Assembly (NCBI GenBank): GCA_963693285.1
Contig: OY848923.1
Span: 7,216,451-7,280,450 of the forward strand
DNA length: 64,000 nucleotides
Source of the DNA: Xestospongia muta
Taxonomy: Eukaryota; Porifera; Demospongiae; Haplosclerida; Petrosiidae
Direction: 5' to 3'
Under the pieces are notes generated by a model that was not told where the DNA came from, did no database searches, and was given only the letters and a program-made list of their open reading frames with translations. The position numbers and the translations under genes are program-made. Every line of letters starts with the position of its first letter. Positions within the stretch are counted from its first letter, which is position 1. This document shows, piece by piece, positions 23,201 to 33,139 of this stretch.

Positions 23201-26200
23201 CAAAATTTGTTTGCGTGTTAAGTATCATTTTCACATTTATGGACACATATATGCAAAACTGTTTTTTGGTATGTTTTAACAGTGGTTTTTTCACAAATCA
23301 GGTCATGAATATTTTGACAGAAGTGGTCCCTTTTTGCAAATCTGGCCACAATTTTATTTAGTCTATTCTCATTTTCACTTCCATGTACATAGCATGTAAA
23401 ACAGCAAAGTTGTTCATGCGGGTCTTATTAGGACATGAATGTAAGTTGATAAATTATATAACTTGTGATTTTCAAATATGACATATATAGAAATTATTAG
23501 AGAGTCTATTTTTCAGTAATCTGATTACTAAATTACAAGAATATCATACTTAAGATACAAGATCTATCTTGCACAGCCTATACTATATTTATACTTCAGA
23601 TATAGCCATCAACTAAACTTATAACAAGCCATTTTACTTTTTTGATAATTTATTACAAAGAGGGCAAGAACATATAGGAGGCAACAATAAAATATGCACT
23701 TTTGTCTACACAATATTTGGGTGTGGCTATTTTTATTATCATTAATAATAACATTAATTTGTATGAGTATCAGTAAAGTACCACTGTCAGCAAATACTGA
23801 TAATAAAGTATCTAGGTATAGGAGTATAAGTAAAGAGGCATAGGTACAACCTTATAAGTACTAGTTAAAGTACCATTCCAAGAGCTATATGGGATATATT
23901 GCATGAAGGGTGTGGTCAAGATGTCATACATAATTATACATGTTATATGAGCATCAAGACAATATTATTGAAACAGTTAATATTAACACGAATAGCTCAC
24001 TTCTATTATGCTCCATATAATATTGACTTATAATATAATTTATATTAGAGATTCCTCTAATAGTACAATGATAATTAAAATAGTTACATACACACTTACC
24101 ACTCTGTTGCTTCAGGTATTGGTATATACTCATAGCTAGAGCTTTGTTTTGAACTAGTGGTCCTCTAACGACATCTAAAATTGTAATCCAAGTGACAGGA
24201 GTAACTTCAGCTTGACCATTCATGTCCAGCCACATCTGAAGAACATGACCGAGTTTTACTAGACTTGACATGTTAGATTTAGCCAAACCATGAAGGTTAT
24301 TATATCCCACTCCAAGACCATCTCCAATGCTACGCCATAAGTAATCAATAGGGGCTAGTTGAGTTAAAACTTCACGTCTTGTAGGTCTTTCATCTATATA
24401 ATTAATATATATAATTAAATCATTATTTTATGAACATATAATAACTTACATAATTTAGGAAAATGACTAAATTCATCAGTGTAGCTCTCCCTTCCTATTG
24501 TCTCTTGATTACCACCTGTATGTGATAAAAACAATTATACCATGTTACAATAAGGATTAATGTACATATATCAGTGAATACATGATGTATGAGTTATTGT
24601 ATATCTACAAATTATCACAGTATAATAGTTTTATGATTTCTTTAAATTACTTCATCTTATTATAGCACCTCTGTTTGTTAAAACTATCCAAAGTATTATT
24701 TCTAAAGTAAAATAGCTGGAAAACATGGACTTTAATATTATCATCAATATAATTAGAACAAATAATATACAAAGTGAACTATGCATTCTCCATTCAATTC
24801 TGTACTAAAGTATTCCAAGATGGTGCAAGAATGTATCCAGGAAGTGATGCCATGTTCAATTATTAGATAATAAAATCTTTAGTGCTTTATGTGAAAAGGT
24901 CTGTTAACACAACCAACAATGCACATAACAATTATAGAGAGAAAATTGGTCTGGTACTGATATGCTATAGGTTGTGGTATGTAATTTATCAGCTAACAAG
25001 ACCAGGTCAACAAAACAATAACCCCTTTATGATAATCTGCCATATATTAATATATTATATCCTAGACCAGGTTACAAACTTAAACCTTGATACCTACGTG
25101 TATCATCACTTATATTAAAGTATGTAATCACACAAACCAGACCAACCCAAAGTGGGAAATGGTCTATATTGATTATCTTTCTTAAAAGGATAGTGACAAC
25201 AGTATCCAGTGTTACTATTATTATCTCTTAACACTGTTTTCACATAGGGTTGGCACCAAATGTTTCACTAGAAAGGAGGAAATGTCTAGAGAGTCTGCTA
25301 AGCAGTGAAACATTAAGCAGCTTAATATAGAGAAATACAATTAAAACATTTTTTAGATTTCTATCATGTGACATAACCTATGAATATAATTAAATACATA
25401 ATTATACATGTTATATGAGCATCAAGACAATATTATTGAAACAGTTAATATTAACACGAATAGCTCACTTCTATTATGCTCCATATAATATTAACTTATA
25501 ATATAATTTATATTAGAGATTCCTCTAATAGTACAATGATAATTAAAATAGTTACATACACACTTACCACTTTGTTGCTTCAGGTTTTGGTATATACTCA
25601 TAGCTAGAGCTTTGTTTTGAACTAGTGGTCCTTTAATGACGTCTAAAATTGTATTCCAAATGACAGGAGCACCTTCACCATGACCATCCATGTCCAGCCA
25701 CATCTGAATAACATAACCGAGTCTTGTTTGATTTGACATGTTTGATACAGCCAAACCTTCAAGGTCATTATATCCCACTCTAAGACCAATTCCAATGTTA
25801 TGCCATAAGTAAGCAATAGGGACTAGTTGAGTTAAAGCTTCAAGTCTTGTAGGTCTTTCAGCTATATAATTAATATAATAAATTCATTATATTATGAACA
25901 TATAATAACTTACATAATTTAGGAAAATGACTAAATTCATCAGTGTAGCTCTCCCTTCCTATTGTTTTCTCTTGATTACCACCTGAATGTAAGAAAAACA
26001 ATTATACCATGTTATAATAAGGATTAATGTATATATATCACTGAATACATGATGTATGAGTTATTGTATATTTACAAATTATCACAGTATAATAGTTTTA
26101 TAATATCTTTAAATTACTTCATCTTATTATAGCACCTCTGTTTGCTAAAACTATCCAAAGTATTATTTCTAAAGTAACACAGCTGGAAAACATGGACTTT

Positions 26201-27317
26201 AATATTGTCATCGATATAATTAGAGTAAATAATATACAAAGTGAACTATGCATTCTCCAAGATAGTGCTTTTCTCCATTCAATTCTGTATTAAAGTATTC
26301 CAAGATGGTGCAAGAATGTATCCAGGAAGTGATGTCATGTTCAATTATTAGATAATAAAATCTTTAGTGCTTTATGTGAAAAGGTCTGTTAACACAACCA
26401 ACAATGCACATAACAATTATAGAGAGAAAATTGGCCTGGTACTGATATGCTATAGGTTGTGGTATGTAATTTATCAGCTAACAAGACCAGGTCAACAAAA
26501 CAATAACCCCTTTATGATAATCTGCCATATATTAATATATTATATCCTAGACCAGGTTACAAACTTAAACCTTGATACCTACATGTAGCATCACTTACAT
26601 TAAAGTATGTAATTACGCAAGCCAGACCAAACCCAAAGTGGGAAATGGTCTATATAGATTATCTTTCTTAAAAGGATAGTGACAACAGTATCCAGTATTA
26701 CTATTATTATCTCTTAACACTGTTTTCACATAGGGTTGGCACCAAATGTTTCATTAGAGAGGAGGAAATGCCTAAAGAGTCTGCTAAGCAGTGAAATATT
26801 AAGCAGCTTAATATAGAAAGAAATACAATTAAAACATTTTTTAGATTTCTATCATGTGACATAACCTATGAATATAATTAAAGCAATGTGCCATTGTTCT
26901 ATATAGTCATCTTTCTTGTTTTTCTTTTCCATTGCTAATCACATATTAATACACATACCTATAAATAACACTATTGAGGTCAATGTCATGTGACACGAAC
27001 AATCTGATAAGCATGCTGTAATTCTTGTAATATATATCAAAAAATTTGTAACAGTTTCTCTACATTTTTCCTCCTCCCTCCCACCCCTAAGTAATGATGT
27101 CTGGTACCAACACTAGTTTCCACACACACCCTTTGAATTGGATCTTGCTTGGAGACTATAAAGTAAGATACTCAGTTACTGGCAAATTAACCACATTGAT
27201 ATAAAAACCTTCAAAAAGATGCACCTGTAATATGCGAAACTGATATAATGACAAACAAGGGGACGGATCTCTGGGACTAAGTTACTTCATAAATTGAAAC
27301 TCACTTGGTGTAGCCAT
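13925..27317 (-). CDS. Gene D: Death(x3) - ZU5 - Death - Death protein
   Basis: Inferred exons: 27305-27317 (leader), 25914-25982, 25568-25861, 24450-24515, 24100-24393, 22233-22301, 21872-22180, 20808-20882, 20574-20651, 19620-20170, 19421-19567, 19161-19368, 18805-18867, 18463-18744, 18322-18411, 16742-16885, 15227-15292 and 13925-14256. They total 3150 bases: 1049 codons plus TAA, with every junction in phase. Order: Met-Ala-Thr-Pro leader, three linker+Death modules, two linkers, ZU5 and UPA-like region, Death, linkers, C-terminal Death. ZU5-UPA-Death is known from UNC5, PIDD and ankyrins; five death folds in one chain would be unusual. No signal peptide or membrane segment, so cytosolic. 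RNA evidence would be needed to show that one transcript spans all modules. Confidence 0.65.
15227..16885 (-). CDS. Two linker exons of gene D
   Basis: Exon 16742-16885 (144 bases) encodes DDIEMTIPPTTRSS and two copies of a KRPxQEEV motif (RKRPKQEEV and HKRPNQEEV), so it looks like an internally duplicated version of 5328-5399. Exon 15227-15292 (66 bases) encodes VPQMSMNREEYTDSRVV. Both are phase 1-1. The intron between them holds the foldback repeat at 15609-16233. Confidence 0.6.
15609..16233. repeat. Foldback element with tandemly repeated end
   Basis: About 40-bp inverted arms: the left arm from about 15840 (cattggaatg ... gtaccacaaagtt) is complementary to the right arm 16192-16233 (aactttgtggtact ... 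attccaatgg). To the left, about three tandem units of about 80 bp (15609-15840) repeat the arm sequence gcagtaccacaatgttta ... ccacattggaatgtgtgg. Similar arm sequence appears once at 57945-57980. No coding capacity. It sits in an intron of gene D. Confidence 0.6.
18322..18867 (-). CDS. Death exon with flanking linkers, gene D
   Basis: Linker 18805-18867 (NGSPYTQLISSPSTSLPNIS), Death exon 18463-18744 and linker 18322-18411 (DADKLKDHRLCPVLPGRSHE), all phase 1-1. The Death exon reads AEPLVKDKWFQFGYELGI, then a FWRKKNMSETWIPVAQAL helix and LEQQIIQCFV. The Trp at the helix 2/3 position and the TWIPVAQAL segment are typical of Death domains. The Met at 18802 is intronic. Confidence 0.7.
19161..20170 (-). 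CDS. ZU5 domain and UPA-like region, gene D
   Basis: Exon 19620-20170 begins AIFEVLTEVSVDATGLTYHS and contains the ZU5 hallmark YGLTMIVPEGAIETKATIWI, then PVSPVVWAYTNSQLTKPAEL. A putative 52-base intron (19568-19619) leads to exon 19421-19567 (TLDPSYTLKFLPATL), and then to exon 19161-19368 (FPPRYQLEFKLIDSS). The last two occupy the place of a UPA domain and look beta-rich, but I cannot confirm UPA. Note PPHFCSNC near the ZU5 end. ZU5 can bind neighbouring Death domains in autoinhibition (UNC5) or autocleave (PIDD); no HFS or HFT autocleavage motif is visible. Confidence 0.75.
20574..20882 (-). CDS. Two acidic linker exons of gene D
   Basis: Exon 20808-20882 encodes VISHKDSEHIEQTNKQSLIS then DFPVV; exon 20574-20651 encodes DLHHKQNDDISTESIDEMSA then LLDRIE. 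Both are phase 1-1. The first has a close relative at 48742-48816 in front of the ROC/COR exon of the Rab/ROC locus, so the same linker precedes different domains in two genes. Confidence 0.6.
21872..22301 (-). CDS. Linker + Death module 3, gene D
   Basis: Linker 22233-22301 (69 bases, starts SGNQEKTIGRES) and Death exon 21872-22180 (103 codons; LLWHEIGDGLGVSYNVL ... VIQSWLQMDGQ ... APVTWNTILDVIKGPLVQ ... SIYEFLKQESSVQQSG). Phase 1-1. It is the most diverged of three tandem modules; its Death exon is 15 bases longer near the end than modules 1 and 2. Confidence 0.72.
22490..23250 (+). mobile_element. Long-TIR element carrying a passenger segment
   Basis: Left arm about 22501-22577 (tatgaaaatggtacctaa ... 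tagaaatggttgctatgc ... catctt) and right arm about 23160-23240 are imperfect reverse complements over about 80 bp. Between them lies a plus-strand segment (22610-23132) with a TATAAAA box at 22625-22631 and an ATG at 22653. The same segment occurs inside the unrelated hAT element at 53340-53852. I see no target-site duplication and no transposase here. Confidence 0.6.
22653..23090 (+). pseudogene. Passenger ORF, broken copy
   Basis: The first frame (67 codons) starts MAHAKLF and has a hydrophobic LFLLLFTSYICTSCSCCNSC stretch that could be a signal or membrane segment. A second frame reads REVLTPARQSDLDNYGLMSA then IFDSAMY. Stops and frameshifts separate the two. The copy at 53384-53787 keeps the second part in a longer frame (RLSLVINFDSLEGKN and onward). 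I do not recognise the family. Confidence 0.35.
24100..24515 (-). CDS. Linker + Death module 2, gene D
   Basis: Linker 24450-24515 (66 bases; lacks two codons relative to modules 1 and 3, reading GNQETIGRES) and Death exon 24100-24393 (98 codons; LWRSIGDGLGVGYNNL ... VLQMWLDMNGQ ... TPVTWITILDVVRGPLVQ ... YQYLKQQSG). Phase 1-1. Compared with module 1 it carries several replacements in the TWxTILDV helix region. Confidence 0.75.
25568..25982 (-). CDS. Linker + Death module 1, gene D
   Basis: Linker 25914-25982 (SGNQEKTIGRESYTDEFSHF then PKL) and Death exon 25568-25861 (ERPTRLEALTQLVPIAYLW, then GYNDLEGLAVSN, VIQMWLDMDGH, APVIWNTILDVIKGPLVQ, YQNLKQQSG). The upstream leader exon at 27305-27317 joins the linker in phase 1 as Met-Ala-Thr-Pro-Ser-Gly. 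The Met at 25778 lies inside the domain and is not a start. Confidence 0.76.
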
Positions 27318-27480
27318 AATTTTAATAGCTTTAATCTGGCAAGATAAGATACTTGGATCTTGAATATGAGCGCTTCTACAGCCAAGTCTACAGTGACCAC
27401 TCTCTGAACAGAAAGAAACCTTCTCTCGTCCGAGGGCGTCAATTTGTGCTGCGAACTTTCGGGGGCGACGATTGCACTTT
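26490..27480 (-). repeat. Leader-exon cassette, copy D
   Basis: Holds the leader exon of gene D (27305-27317, ATG at 27315-27317, donor GTGAGT) with the conserved 5' flank (tttaatctggcaagataaga, gagcgcttctacagccaagt). The first intron is partly shared with the tandem Death duplication. No clear TATA box is visible at the position seen in copies A and E. Confidence 0.62.
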
Positions 27481-28213
27481 TTAACAGTGTATAACTTTGT
27501 ATCATAAAGGCAGTAGTTGTTCTATTAAATCAATAGTTGTGTTTATAGGTGTGATATTTAATTCTATGTTATTTAGATTTGGCTGGAATTTAGGGTTTGT
27601 GGTATGCTATAAATGGGACAAGATAATAATTGTAAGTGTTCCAGGTAACAAAAATCAATACAGTGAAAATTTCACTGTAAATTCTCGCAGTGACTTCTGT
27701 GTATTACTTTATAATGATGACTACCTTGTGATTTTTTCCTAAATATTAGACTATAGAATACGTCAATAAAATATACAATACAGGAATAAAATTTTTAGCT
27801 AGCTCAAGATTTTAAAACTTACGTAATTACTGATAACCAAGAGTAGCTGGATGTGACATGTAATACCAGTAGAGAAAATAATGTAAGGAAGCAAAACATA
27901 ATAATTGTACAAATATATACTCCCAATGTTGTCATGATAGCAATATCATATATACATATATATTATATGGATATTACACATTTTGTCAGCTCTCGTGAAA
28001 GAATTCTGTTCATGCAGAGAAGAAACTGTATGGCCAGCAATAACCAAACTCATATTAATAATTAATTAAACCAAACCTTATAATATTCTTATTGTTCTAT
28101 TAACTATGATGTGTATTATAATGTAAAAACAATTACAAAATAGAGTGATATAAAATTGTCATTTACTGAACACAATTATGATCATACAATGATGTCTATA
28201 CTAGTTAGTATAA
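27481..28213. other. Intergenic: gene D promoter side to 3' end of Ig/FN3 gene 1
   Basis: 27481-27850 is the partner of 3395-3800. 28040-28213 resembles 34560-34782 downstream of the second PDZ exon. Open frames on the plus strand here have no recognisable content. No RNA gene or mobile-element terminus seen. Confidence 0.5.
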
Positions 28214-28478
28214 TCATGTAAAAAAAAGTGTTAAAATAATATCGCCATGGAAACGAGTAAGGGTATCTACAGTAGCCTCGTGAGTGATACTTTCAAAGCT
28301 GATACCATTAACAGCTAAGATAATATCTCCTTGTCTAATTAGACCTTCTCTAGCAGCTACACAATCTTTTGATATAGATCGGATACGTATGGGGAGGTCA
28401 CCATTAGGACTACCTTTACCCCCGGCAATGGAGAACTCTAGACCAGAGGGACCTCTTTGTAGAGTAATGTAATGGATA
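28214..28478 (-). CDS. PDZ-domain exon
   Basis: Encodes IHYITLQRGPSGLEFSIAGG, then GDLPIRIRSIS, AAREGLIRQGDIILAVNGIS and THEATVDTLTRFHGD, followed by a TGA at 28214-28216. The GLEF carboxylate-binding loop, the GDIILAVNG strand and the HEATVDTL helix are diagnostic of PDZ. 265 bases, phase 2 in. That matches the phase 2 end of the juxtamembrane exon 29986-30015, which supports linkage to the receptor upstream. Confidence 0.85.
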
Positions 28479-28987
28479 CTGTAAAAAGAGAGAAAATATT
28501 GTAACAGAAAATTGTACTGCTACTACTACAACTACAACACTATAGTAGTCTCATTCCCAAACCTCATGTATGTTTGGGTATGAAACTGCTAATAACACAA
28601 TATTAACTTTTAAAAAGTGTCTTATACAGTTGTTATATAGTTGCCTACTTTGGTCATAATTCTTTATTATGAGGAATCAACTAGAGGAACATATCCTTGA
28701 CCAGAGCAGAGTTAGTGACAACACCAGAAAGAAGTTGATTCTTCATACTGCCATGATATAGTAATATCAAGATCACTAGTAGTATAATAAAGTTGTTACT
28801 AGCATCTTGTGTTGTCACTGTAATTACATTTTAAAAGGTAATTAATAGCAATTATCCACAGTGATAATACTAGTATTTGACTTTATGTGCTAAATAATTG
28901 AATTGTAAGTTAGTCATAAAGAATAAATTATTTGTTAATGTGATGTGAGAAGACCAGAGTAAGGGCATCTATGAATGAATAGTTGTA

Positions 28988-29059
<72 letters not shown>

Positions 29060-29085
29060 TTTAATATATATACATTATAGTTGTG

Positions 29086-29138
<53 letters not shown>

Positions 29139-32100
29139 TATTATATATATTATATATACATATATACATTCTAGTAGTGTATATTATTGTGACTGTGTCT
29201 ATAATAATGTAATTTTTAGTTCTTGTAATTATGTATTAATAGTATACTGTAAATGTAAGATAATTCATTAAATTTTGTAGACTCTTATGTGATTGATATC
29301 CAATTTGTTGTACTAGACAACCCCCTTGTTCTCTATTAGTAACCCTATTACTATGGTCATTAACTTTATAATCAAAGATATAGTCAGCAGGATAAAATTT
29401 ATGGCAATTAGTGTAAGTTGTATAATAGCTTTCCTATTTAAATATCAACTGGAGATAATTATCATAAAAACCTGCCATCATTTAGTAAGGTATTCAGGTG
29501 TACCATACTACAATGTAGGAGATCAACTACAAATAAACATATATAGTAGCACTTTAAATATCATTTTGATAATTTTAGTTCTTGATTTTATTGTTTATTG
29601 CATTTTACTCACAAAATATAACAATATATCAAAATGTGCTTAAAAGGGAAATTTAAATTATAACTGGCACTAGTTGTAATTGTATATAACTTCATGTAAC
29701 TACACAAAAATACATGTATTTGTTTATGGTATGGCAATTTATGTTTGAGGAAGGGGATCAATGTCCTCTTAAAGCTGATCAACATCCAATGGAGTGGGTT
29801 TATTTCTGGGAGTGTGGGTTGGTTGTGTCATTTGACCAGACAACATCTCCACTTGTTCAGAAGCAACACATTTATCAGTCACAGGATCTCTGTATCATGT
29901 GAATTAACAATAATATTTATAACTTTAAACTCATTGTTTATAAAGAAACCTTATTACATTGTGTTTGTTAATAGTTATTACTTACTTATTTTGAAAATTT
30001 CGTCTCTTTATTATGCTTCATGTAAAATATACAAGAAAGTATAATAATGTCAAATGTAAACAGTATATAGCTATAGGTGACATGTTCAATAGTACAAGTC
30101 ACTTGTACAAATATATTAGTCAGTATTAAATGATATTATATAGCACACACACATATATATAAATATAATGTTATTTTGAATACTCACCTGACCACTATAG
30201 CAATGATAATAATGATCATAACAGTTAATAATACTACTACCACAATAGTACTAGTAACTGAAATAGTAATATTTATTGAACTGGAAGGATCTAAGAGAGG
30301 AGTAAAATAGTAAATAGTGATGTGTTAGTGCTTGTTTATCTTACCAGCTCCTTCACTAACTGTTTTCCCACTATCACTAGCAGGTGTACTCTGTCCAGCA
30401 CTGTTATTAGCTACAATAGTACAGTTGTACATTGTAAAAGGTTGTAAACCATCAACAGTAACATTAGCAGGAGGAGGATGAGAGAAGACCCTTGGTAAAG
30501 AGGAGGGGACTACTTTATTTTCATTCTCATAACAAGACAATGTGTAGCTAATGATAATACCATATTGTAGAAATGGATCTGGTGGTAACCACTGTACTGT
30601 GAGCTCACGAGAATAGATGCTTGTAATGGAGAAACTCCTTGGAGGACCACCAGGAGCTAATTCAAATATTAAAAAAAGGTTTAGCATAATTTTATGTTAC
30701 CTTGTTCATGTGTGATAGTAGTCCCAAATGTAGGGAGTCCAGTTCCAATATTGTTAGTAGCATCAAGACTACAATTAAGAGGAGTACCAGGTCGAAACTT
30801 GTTAAGTATTAAATTAACTGATCCTTTCATATCAACAACAAATGGAGAGTCTACCAGATAAGAGATCTCATTGATTATCTCATAACAAATCATTGTGTAA
30901 TTAGTTATGTCCTCTCCTGTAAGAGGTGGATCCCAACTAAACATGACAGCAGTAGAATTAACTGATAAAAGAGTAAAATTCACTGGGTGGCCAGGAAGAA
31001 CTAAAAGAAATACAAAATGACGTCAACACAAGACCATATATATCATTGTATATAATGCAAAATTACACCAAAAAATTGTCAATCATTAATAAACTTATAC
31101 TTTTAAAATATTACAAGTAATCCAGAATTTCAAATATGATACATGCTATTTATGTTGAGTTATTTTAATAAATTTTCACTCTTCTTCATTTACCTAGTAT
31201 TGATACATTAAATTCCAGTTGCACAGAGTCAATTTCATTCTCAACATTTAGTAAATATGTCACTCCATCTTCTAATGTAACATTAACTAGAGTTAAATTA
31301 AGTCCATGTTGTCCTGATACACTAGCTCTACTGTCATTTAGAACATTTGAGACTACTCCATCAATATGACGAGTCCATGTCACTGTAGGATCAGGGTAAC
31401 TTCCCTCGTAGATAACTAATAACTTCATATCATTTCCAATAGGTACATTTAATGTTGGCAATGTGATACGAGTGACATGAAGAACAACTATTAGAAACAA
31501 GTGAAAGAGATAGGGAGAGACAAATAAACTAAGTAGGTATTGTGCTATGTCTGTCATATTGTAATATATATATCACTGTAAAATAATTTTAACCAATTCA
31601 TGTACATTTTGATTGTGTGACCCTATAATATTACATAGTAGCAGTCCTGATCTATCATCTCATTATCATTAATCTAACAATTATCAACATGAATAGTCAA
31701 TTCCATAGTACATTTATTACATTAGTAATAACAACTGTACATGATGTTTACTTCATTGCATGAAATAATTTGTTATGTACATACAATTTGTATAGCCATA
31801 TATGGTTAAATCAACTAGTCAATTTTTACACTGATATATGATACGGATAAATAATTATAGTAGAGCAAACTATGAAGATTAAAATAATACTAAATTGAAT
31901 ACAATTACTACCACAAGAAAAAGACTAGCAAAATCATTTTATTTATTAAAACTTTTAATTTTAACTATAGATTACACTTATTTTGTAAACATTATTTTTC
32001 TTTGTACATTTTCATCTTTCTTTATTCTCTCAGTATACTTACTTCCAACTGTCAAATGAAAGTTCTCTGTTCTATTCTTAACTTGATGGAGAACTAATAA

Positions 32101-33105
32101 TCTTCCTTTACCAGTATTAGATAGTGTCAGATTATTTATCATAACAATAGCAATACTGTCCTCTAGTGAGATTATAAGCTGTCCTGACTGTATATTATTT
32201 CCCTCCCAAACTAAATCATTGAGAGTAACTGGAGGTTGTGAACTAGATATGCCAACACGAAATACAACATAGCTACCAACATGATGATAAGATACTCGAT
32301 TTGACAGAAGTGTTAGGACAGGAGGGACTATATAGAAAGACAAGACAGACAATGAACAACAAGATATACATTCCCTAGTATGCCATGGTACACTTACATA
32401 ATATAGTCACATTAAATTCCAACTGTATAGAGCCCACACTATTTGTAACATTTAGTACATAGACTGCTCCATCTTCTAATGTAACATTAATTAGAGTTAA
32501 ATTAAGTCCATGTTGTCCTGATACACTAGCTCTACTGTCATTTAGAACATTTGAGACTATTCCATTAATATGATGAGTCCATGTCACTGTAGGATCAGGG
32601 TAACCTCCCTCGTAGATAACTAACAACTTCATATCATTTCCAATGGGTACATTTAATGTTTGCAATGTGATATGAGTGATTTGAGGAGTAACTATAGAAG
32701 GGAAAGAAAGAAATAAGAGTTCTGTAAGTCAGGTAGCACATAATATATAATTGTGATCTATAAAGCACAAAATTTAAACAGCATAATATTAATAGCCTTA
32801 CCTGGTATATTGACAGTAACAGATTGATGGTTCTTTCCAACAATATTGTTAGCTCTACAAGTATATCTACCAACTTGTTTTGGTTGAATGTTAGTAAATG
32901 TGATACGAGAGACCCTACTAGAGAGCTGTTGTATAGTTACTGAGTCGTTGTTCAATTCTATGTTGTCTTTTAACCAAGTAAAGGTTGGAGTTGGATCACC
33001 ATTGCTATCATTACAAGTAATAGAAAATGTTGTGTTTATAGCAACAATGATTTCTTGATTGTTGAGACAATTGCAATCTGAAGAGAGAGTGACTGAAGGA
33101 CGAGC

Positions 33106-33139
<34 letters not shown>

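Larger units (their letters stand above)
23930..26880. repeat. Tandem duplication of a Death-exon block, about 1.48 kb
   Basis: 23930-25400 and 25405-26880 are near-identical along their length, including the linker exon, the Death exon, intron sequence and part of the leader-cassette first intron (25080-25395 matches 26490-26880). The frame beginning at 24882 recurs at 26367, an offset of 1485. The duplication added a Death domain to gene D without a frame change. A more diverged third copy covers about 21100-22480. Confidence 0.8.

Noticed and set aside
24882..26588. Identical plus-strand frames beginning MLYVKRSVNTTNN at 24882 and 26367
   Set aside because: Lie in the tandem-duplicated intron block antisense to gene D; identity reflects recent duplication, with no recognisable domain.
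28983..29271. Poly-Ile/Tyr open frames on the plus strand
   Set aside because: They are translations of (TTA)n and (TA)n microsatellites.
29714..30044. Plus-strand frames conserved between 29745-30044 and 59282-59714
   Set aside because: They are antisense to the receptor tail exons; the minus-strand reading has splice-compatible coding content.
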